DNA of 64,000 nt from Yersinia enterocolitica (GTDB lineage Bacteria > Pseudomonadota > Gammaproteobacteria > Enterobacterales > Enterobacteriaceae). The notes beneath the pieces were generated by a model. It saw only the letters and a program-made list of their open reading frames with translations, did no database searches and was not told where the DNA came from. This document shows positions 59,024 through 64,000 of this stretch, one piece after another; position 1 is the stretch's first letter, and every line of letters begins with the position of its first letter. Made by a program: the position numbers and the translations under genes. The stretch spans positions 1,240,001 through 1,304,000 of the forward strand of contig NBTC02000002.1 in the NCBI GenBank assembly GCA_002082245.2, given 5' to 3'.

Positions 59024-60511
59024 TTACAGAAGTTCTTTCTGTACCCAAAGGCTAATACTCCCGCCATTAACAGGAAATGTCGCCCCACCATCTTCATCTG
59101 TAGTAATAATATCCTGACGATTACCTAAGTAATCAGCAAACTCTTTATTTTCAAAACCTTCACCAAGGACGATTGTTTTTTCACTTTCTGCGCCATTCGA
59201 AAGAATCACCACACAACCGGGTGCCTCCGCCGTACCAGCACGAACAAAAGCAATACAGTTTTTATCATCAAAATAATCGGTTTGTGCGCCATGAGCGAAG
59301 CGTTGTCTGGCTTGAATTAGCCTCTCCAATTCAGCAACAACCGGCATCTCTATCTGATAAGTCCCCCCATCTTCACCGTTATCTTCATAATTGGCACCAA
59401 AAAGATCGGGGTAAAAAACACAGGGAATACCTTGTTCTCGTATTAAGATCAACGCGTAAGCCAAAGGTTTAAACCAAGGTTCTACAGGTGCTTCCAGGGC
59501 CTGAAGTGGCTGAGTATCGTGATTGGCCACCAACGTAATGGTATGTGACGGGTCAACTTCAATTAATGAGCCATTGAATATTTGCGTTAAATCAAAATCT
59601 TCGCCCTGTTTCGACGCTTCGTGAAACTTGTGATGTAAAGCAACGTCGAACAACATTACATTGCCTTCTACCCGTGCCAGATATTGTTGTAATTTTTCGA
59701 TATCAGGGGACCAATACTCCGCAATAATCAGTAAATCATGTTCTGTTTCATTTTGTATATATTCTATCCATGCTTTAAAAAACCATGCTGGGATATGTTT
59801 TACTGCATCCAATCTAAAACCATCAATTGGCAGTGACTCCAGTAACCATTTTCCCCAATATTTTAACTCATCCATAACGGCAGGATTACGGAAATCAATA
59901 TCCGCCCCCATCAGATAATCAAAATTACCTAACTCATCATCAACCTCTGTATTCCATCCCTCATCGCTATAATCGTTTACTATCTTAAAAACCCCCTCAT
60001 CTGAGGGTTCTTCAATATAATCAACACCGGTAAAACACTGTTTATCCCAAACAAAGGATGAATAAGTTTCATTGCGGCCAGAAAACGTAAAACGGGTATA
60101 GGCAAGGGCGTCGATAATATCATCGTCCATTTCAGTCCGGTTATCAGGATTAACTTTACGGACACTGACCTGTTCTTTTTCATCCGCCCCCATCTTGTGA
60201 TTGAATACGACGTCAAAAAGAACTTTTATGCCATTCTCCTTCAATCGGTTAATCGCATTCTGTAATCCTTCTTTGTCGCCATATTTAGTCGACTGAGTCC
60301 CCTTCTGATCAAACTCCCCCAGATCAAACAAATCATAGGTGTCATATCCTACAGAATATCCTCCTGAGGCACCTTTATATGCGGGGGGAAGCCAAACGAT
60401 ATTAATTCCAAGTTGGCTAATATGTGCGGCTTGATCTGAGACCTCCTGCCATAATTTACCGCCATCAGGATAGTACCAATGGAAAAACTGGAAGATTGTG
60501 GGATTATTCAT
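59024..60511 (-). CDS. amyA: Cytoplasmic alpha-amylase
   Basis: A 495-residue GH13 enzyme without a signal peptide. The catalytic residues sit in [11 protein letters not shown] (Asp nucleophile), IIAEYW (Glu) and VANHDTQ (Asp), with DVVFNHK for calcium/substrate contacts. It hydrolyses internal alpha-1,4-glucans such as maltodextrin or glycogen. Length and start match E. coli AmyA. Confidence 0.96.
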   Translation of the reverse strand: MNNPTIFQFFHWYYPDGGKLWQEVSDQAAHISQLGINIVWLPPAYKGASGGYSVGYDTYDLFDLGEFDQKGTQSTKYGDKEGLQNAINRLKENGIKVLFDVVFNHKMGADEKEQVSVRKVNPDNRTEMDDDIIDALAYTRFTFSGRNETYSSFVWDKQCFTGVDYIEEPSDEGVFKIVNDYSDEGWNTEVDDELGNFDYLMGADIDFRNPAVMDELKYWGKWLLESLPIDGFRLDAVKHIPAWFFKAWIEYIQNETEHDLLIIAEYWSPDIEKLQQYLARVEGNVMLFDVALHHKFHEASKQGEDFDLTQIFNGSLIEVDPSHTITLVANHDTQPLQALEAPVEPWFKPLAYALILIREQGIPCVFYPDLFGANYEDNGEDGGTYQIEMPVVAELERLIQARQRFAHGAQTDYFDDKNCIAFVRAGTAEAPGCVVILSNGAESEKTIVLGEGFENKEFADYLGNRQDIITTDEDGGATFPVNGGSISLWVQKELL

Positions 60512-60655
60512 AGGCTTGATAACTCCATTTAACCGTATATCTCACAGTATGGCCCACTTTATAAAAGTTGGATTGGCAATAAGGTAATAGACTGTGTATT
60601 CGTTTTAATAGTGAGTTAATGTAAGGTCGGCCAGCATTAAAAAGAGGTAATTTAA

Positions 60656-60985
60656 ATGAAAATAGTGGATATCCCCTTCGGTATCACCGATTGGTCAGAA
60701 ATAGAAACAACTGAGCATAAGGGGGAGCAAGGGGTTGCCTACTGGCGAACACAACTTTTTGGTCGTGTTAGAGTCCGTATGGTTGAGTACAGTGCTGGAT
60801 ACAAAGCTGACCATTGGTGTTCTAAAGGGCATATATTGCTGTGCCTTGAAGGCGAACTAAGCACTGAATTGGACGATGGGCGAAGCTTTATATTGAAGGC
60901 AGGTATGAGTTATCAGGTTGCCGATGGCGCCGAAGCACATCGTTCATCTACAATCTCAGGGGCCAGACTTTTTATTGTCGACTGA
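60656..60985 (+). CDS. Small cupin-fold protein (DHCW-motif type)
   Basis: A 109-residue single-domain cupin. The motif region reads ADHWCSKGHILLCLEGELST followed by the second cupin motif GMSYQVADGAEAH. The annotated group is named for a DHCW motif; here the order is DHWC. Function unknown. A good ribosome site AGAGG lies 10-14 bases before the ATG. Confidence 0.85.
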   Translation: MKIVDIPFGITDWSEIETTEHKGEQGVAYWRTQLFGRVRVRMVEYSAGYKADHWCSKGHILLCLEGELSTELDDGRSFILKAGMSYQVADGAEAHRSSTISGARLFIVD

Positions 60986-61065
60986 TCACGTTTTTCGAAG
61001 ATGTCTATGAGTCCTTTATATTCAGCTAGCAGCCAGTCCTCGGCTGTTAGCTGAAATAAACGTTG

Positions 61066-61563
61066 TTACTGCCCTTCAGGTAATGAATCAACGGGGTTAT
61101 CCGGGTATAAAACCCGAATACGTCGTCTGACAATCTCGACCTGAAATGCTGCCATGACTGCAATCATGATCAGGATTTCACCAAACCCGCCTTGTTCCGT
61201 TGGTTGATTATAAAGATATTGCAGTGTCCCTATAATCCATTTAGAACCAACCAATAGCAGAAATAAAGTTATCGTCAGTGGTGTTCCCTTGCAAAAAATA
61301 CGTCCATCAGGTTCACGCCAAATCTCTATAAGGCGACCTTGCAAAACACCGACAACAATACTAAATAAAACTCCGCTACCTAAAACTACCCAGGAAGTCA
61401 TCGTAGCGGGCATATATGTTCCACCGACTACCAGGCCGACCATCCCGTAAACCCAGGCCCATTTAAAACGGGCGGGGCCTAAAGACACCTCGTGGCTGAC
61501 CGACTGGCGGTACAATGCAAAAAGTGTTAGCACCAGAATAATCAGTATTTGTACGGGAGTCAT
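61066..61563 (-). CDS. Membrane protein of unknown function (five to six helices)
   Basis: A 165-residue inner-membrane protein with about five hydrophobic helices and a short polar C-terminal tail. It fits a small uncharacterised family found in enterobacteria and pseudomonads. GAAGGAGATAGCG before ATG 61563 decides the start. Confidence 0.78.
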   Translation of the reverse strand: MTPVQILIILVLTLFALYRQSVSHEVSLGPARFKWAWVYGMVGLVVGGTYMPATMTSWVVLGSGVLFSIVVGVLQGRLIEIWREPDGRIFCKGTPLTITLFLLLVGSKWIIGTLQYLYNQPTEQGGFGEILIMIAVMAAFQVEIVRRRIRVLYPDNPVDSLPEGQ

Positions 61564-61979
61564 CGCTATCTCCTTCAAGAGAAGCATCTAATCAGGGATA
61601 AAGTGCCTTAATCTGGCATAGTGGCTACCTGCTCTCGCAGTATATTCACGCTTTATCAGTCTTTGGCAACACCAAACAGAAGGTGACCCTTCCCGAACGG
61701 TTAACGAAGTCCGTCAACACGTACTGTATAAAGTTTAGGCTATTTCTCAATAAATAACAGAATCCGCATAATATTAATTTACTCCGCACTCCATATTAAA
61801 TAGTTTTAACTATCCGTTATTACATCTCAATATCGCTTTAGCTAATCTCAGTCATTTGTATTTATAACAAAGGAATAACATTTGGCGGCTGCTCTGATAT
61901 ATTCAATATCTTTTCATTAGTGCTAAACTGTCGATGTTTTTTATTCAGGAGTAAAAAGTTAATTTAAAGGAGAAGAGAA
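61564..61979. other. AT-rich intergenic region
   Basis: Some 415 bases between divergent genes. I see no gene and no clear operator. Confidence 0.5.
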
Positions 61980-62714
61980 ATGACTCAGAATATTTATGAT
62001 AATCAGGCATTTTTTTCAGGGTATGCACAACTTCCCCGTTCAGTTGATGGATTGGCTGGCGCGCCAGAATGGGAAGCCATTCGCCAGATGCTGCCGTCGC
62101 TGTCAGGAAGCAAAGTTGTAGATCTGGGTTGTGGCTATGGCTGGTTTTGTCGCTACGCACGCTCGCAAGGTGCCAGCGAAGTTTTAGGTCTGGATGTTTC
62201 AACGCGAATGTTAAACCACGCTAAAGAGATGACCACTGACGAAAACATTATTTACCGTCAGGAAGACCTGGAACATTTGCATCTACCACCACAGCTGTTC
62301 CAATTAGCCTATAGCTCACTCACATTGCATTATATAAAAGCACTGCCAGCACTGTTTGCCACGATTTATCAAGCACTAACTCCTGGGGGCAGTTTTGTTT
62401 TTTCCGCCGAACACCCTATCTTTACCGCAGCAAAGCAACCTGGTTGGTTAATTGCCGATAATGGGCAAAAATCCTGGCCGGTGAACAGTTATCAGGCGGA
62501 AGGGGAACGTATAACAAACTGGTTGGCAGAAGGCGTTATCAAGCAGCATCGGACATTAGGGACTTATATTAATTTTTTGATAAAACAAGGTTTTATAATT
62601 ACGCATGTCGAAGAATGGGGACCAACAACACAGCAAATTATAGATTATCCTGAATTGGATGAAGAGAAAGAACGCCCTATGCTATTTTTACTTTCTGCGA
62701 AGAAACCTGAATAG
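61980..62714 (+). CDS. Class I SAM-dependent methyltransferase
   Basis: A 244-residue methyltransferase. Motif I is VVDLGCGYGWFCRYA, the acidic ribose-binding residue lies in VLGLDVSTRML, and a later QLAYSSLTLHYI segment fits motif IV. It resembles UbiE/Bioc-type enzymes, but the substrate is unknown. AAAGGAGAAGAG is an excellent ribosome site. Confidence 0.88.
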   Translation: MTQNIYDNQAFFSGYAQLPRSVDGLAGAPEWEAIRQMLPSLSGSKVVDLGCGYGWFCRYARSQGASEVLGLDVSTRMLNHAKEMTTDENIIYRQEDLEHLHLPPQLFQLAYSSLTLHYIKALPALFATIYQALTPGGSFVFSAEHPIFTAAKQPGWLIADNGQKSWPVNSYQAEGERITNWLAEGVIKQHRTLGTYINFLIKQGFIITHVEEWGPTTQQIIDYPELDEEKERPMLFLLSAKKPE

Positions 62715-62834
62715 AAATCGGGATGGTTTTTATTAAAAATTCCTGCATCAACTCGTGACTCTTGGGGAGGTTTACTCCCCCAGCGCCTGTTTGATATTGA
62801 CTCGGCGAGCCTAAAAACCACTAACTCATTATAA

Positions 62835-62851
62835 AACCCCTTAATAGGGTT
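62835..62851. repeat. Small hairpin before the 51-residue gene
   Basis: AACCC and GGGTT pair across a 7-base loop, 48 bases before the next ATG. The role is unclear. Confidence 0.35.
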
Positions 62852-62898
62852 AAATGACCTATAGTATAAATTAAATGCAACGCTGTATGGGATCCATT

Positions 62899-63054
62899 AT
62901 GTCTAATAAAAATCACGAAGAAACAACAGTTAATGAAGGTTTGGCTAAAATTCATGAAGCTTCAGAACAACTTACCGAAGAGCAAATTGAACAGTTGGCT
63001 GAAGAAGCCAAAGCCGCAGCCAGAGAGAATGTACAAAAGCATACACACGACTAA
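62899..63054 (+). CDS. Small helical protein, 51 residues (hypothetical)
   Basis: An ATG frame of 51 codons reads MSNKNHEETTVNEGLAKIHE, continues with an EQLTEEQIEQLAEEAKAAAR helix and ends QKHTHD. It is strongly acidic and alpha-helical with possible coiled-coil heptads. GGGATCC upstream is a modest ribosome site. It precedes the DUF1737 gene by 21 bases, so the two may be co-transcribed. Confidence 0.65.
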   Translation: MSNKNHEETTVNEGLAKIHEASEQLTEEQIEQLAEEAKAAARENVQKHTHD

Positions 63055-63075
63055 TCAACAAAATGGGGGATGTAT

Positions 63076-63267
63076 ATGAACACTGTGCCGCCAGATGGAT
63101 TACCAATATACCGGCTGATTACCGGACCAGATGATTCATCATTTTGTCACCGAGTGTCTGATCAATTGAAGCTTGGCTATGTATTATACGGCTCACAATC
63201 AATCGCTTATGACCCAGAGAAAAAGACGATAATTGCAGCACAAGCGATCATTTGGCCTGGGAATTGA
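63076..63267 (+). CDS. DUF1737 domain protein
   Basis: A 63-residue protein. The core YRLITGPDDSSFCHRVSDQL then GYVLYGSQSIAYD is the typical DUF1737 pattern; function unknown. GGGGGA fits the ATG at 63076 better than the one at 63070. Confidence 0.8.
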   Translation: MNTVPPDGLPIYRLITGPDDSSFCHRVSDQLKLGYVLYGSQSIAYDPEKKTIIAAQAIIWPGN

Positions 63268-63511
63268 GACTGATGGTAATAAAAGCTACCCGATCCACAG
63301 TTGGTAATTTGTGATACGGATAAATAGCTTCTTGGATTGAGTTTTACGTCTGTAAAATGTCATCTCACTGATGAGAAAATAACTATTTTTCAATGCGTTA
63401 AATTTATTTTTGATGTTGTTTTGTAGCCACACCCAGTAGTCTTTGGTCACTACTGCTAATCTTTGTTAGCGACACTTCGCGCTAAGTGGATAAGACAAGT
63501 AACAGGAGACG

Positions 63512-64000
63512 ATGAATATGCAAGCTCCCCCGATACCTCAAGATGAGGCTAAGAGAATTGCTACATTACGCTCTTATAATATTCTCGATACCTCTCCCGA
63601 AGAACGCTTTGATCGTATCACCCGCTTAGCTAAACGTTTATTTAATGTGCCAATAGCGCTTATATCTATCGTCGACGTAAACCGGCAATGGTTTAAATCA
63701 CATCCCGGACTGGAAACCAGCGAAACCCCCAGGGATATATCTTTTTGTGGTCATGCGATTTTAGGTGACGATATCCTTTTGGTACCCAATGCCCTTAACG
63801 ACCTTCGTTTTAGTGACAACCCACTCGTTACCGACGATCCTGGCATTCGTTTTTATGCGGGTTGTCCGCTGGTTGTTCCCAATGGCAGTAAACTTGGCAC
63901 ACTCTGTATTATCGATCTTAAACCGCGCTCTTTAGATGAATACGACCAACAACTTTTATGTGACTTAGCGAAAATGGCTGAGCAAGAAATTGCTGCCGTT
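63512..64000 (+). CDS. GAF-domain signalling protein, partial (runs off right edge)
   Basis: The first 163 codons are visible. After a short N-terminal segment (AKRIATLRSYNILDTSPEERFD), a GAF domain spans about residues 20-160, with SFCGHAIL and FYAGCPLVVPNGSKLGTLCI. This type of GAF domain is usually followed by a GGDEF diguanylate-cyclase or a kinase domain, which would lie beyond the window. AGGAG precedes the ATG. Confidence 0.88.
   Translation, partial: MNMQAPPIPQDEAKRIATLRSYNILDTSPEERFDRITRLAKRLFNVPIALISIVDVNRQWFKSHPGLETSETPRDISFCGHAILGDDILLVPNALNDLRFSDNPLVTDDPGIRFYAGCPLVVPNGSKLGTLCIIDLKPRSLDEYDQQLLCDLAKMAEQEIAAV

Overview
The window reads as a chromosomal segment of an enterobacterium, most likely a Yersinia species. 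The main support is the E. coli-like block yecF, uvrY-uvrC-pgsA and glyW-cysT-leuZ. It is joined to gene sets known from other Enterobacterales: narK-narGHJI with narL, ansP, the ygbI-ygbN-type tetronate cluster, glpM and amyA. Base composition is moderate, with AT-rich intergenic regions. The species call is an inference.

Left part (1-27,300): a carbohydrate and organic-acid utilisation zone. It starts with a truncated FTR1-type iron permease with a Fur-like box, followed by these modules. (1) A minus-strand operon encodes a lactose/cellobiose-family PTS (IIB, IIC, 6-phospho-beta-glucosidase, IIA) and a RafY-like outer-membrane porin. It is divergent from a LacI-type repressor, across a perfect CRP site and a perfect 18-bp palindrome. 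(2) A glutaminase and a 14-helix MFS exporter. (3) An L-threonate/D-erythronate pathway (ltnD, otnK, otnC, otnI, GntP-type permease) with a divergent DeoR regulator. (4) A CitA/DcuS-type two-component system convergent with a 2-hydroxycarboxylate transporter. (5) A bglF-bglB-bglG operon whose leader carries a clear RNA antiterminator site overlapping an intrinsic terminator.

Middle part (28,000-45,900): asparagine permease ansP, then the respiratory nitrate reductase operon narK-narGHJI with a perfect FNR box. narL is divergent and no narX lies beside it. Next come yeaO, a GNAT acetyltransferase, a ROK regulator with ybjJ/ybjI-like genes, and an aminotransferase divergent from a MarR regulator over a near-ideal operator. 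A VOC protein closes this block.

Accessory part (46,000-51,700): a decayed island upstream of the glyW-cysT-leuZ tRNA operon. It holds a VOC pseudogene, three tRNA-like/terminator units in tandem, two tyrosine-integrase fragments, and P2-like remnants (baseplate gpV with three in-frame stops, a tail-sheath piece, and a short helix-turn-helix N-terminus). Among the debris sit three intact-looking genes: a PD-(D/E)XK-like protein, a secreted three-repeat ricin-B-type lectin, and a small secreted four-cysteine peptide. These are the least explained genes of the window.

Right part (51,700-64,000): the tRNA operon, pgsA, uvrC, uvrY, yecF, glpM, a chemoreceptor with a sigma-28-like promoter, cytoplasmic alpha-amylase, several small conserved proteins, a methyltransferase, and a GAF-domain protein running off the right edge.
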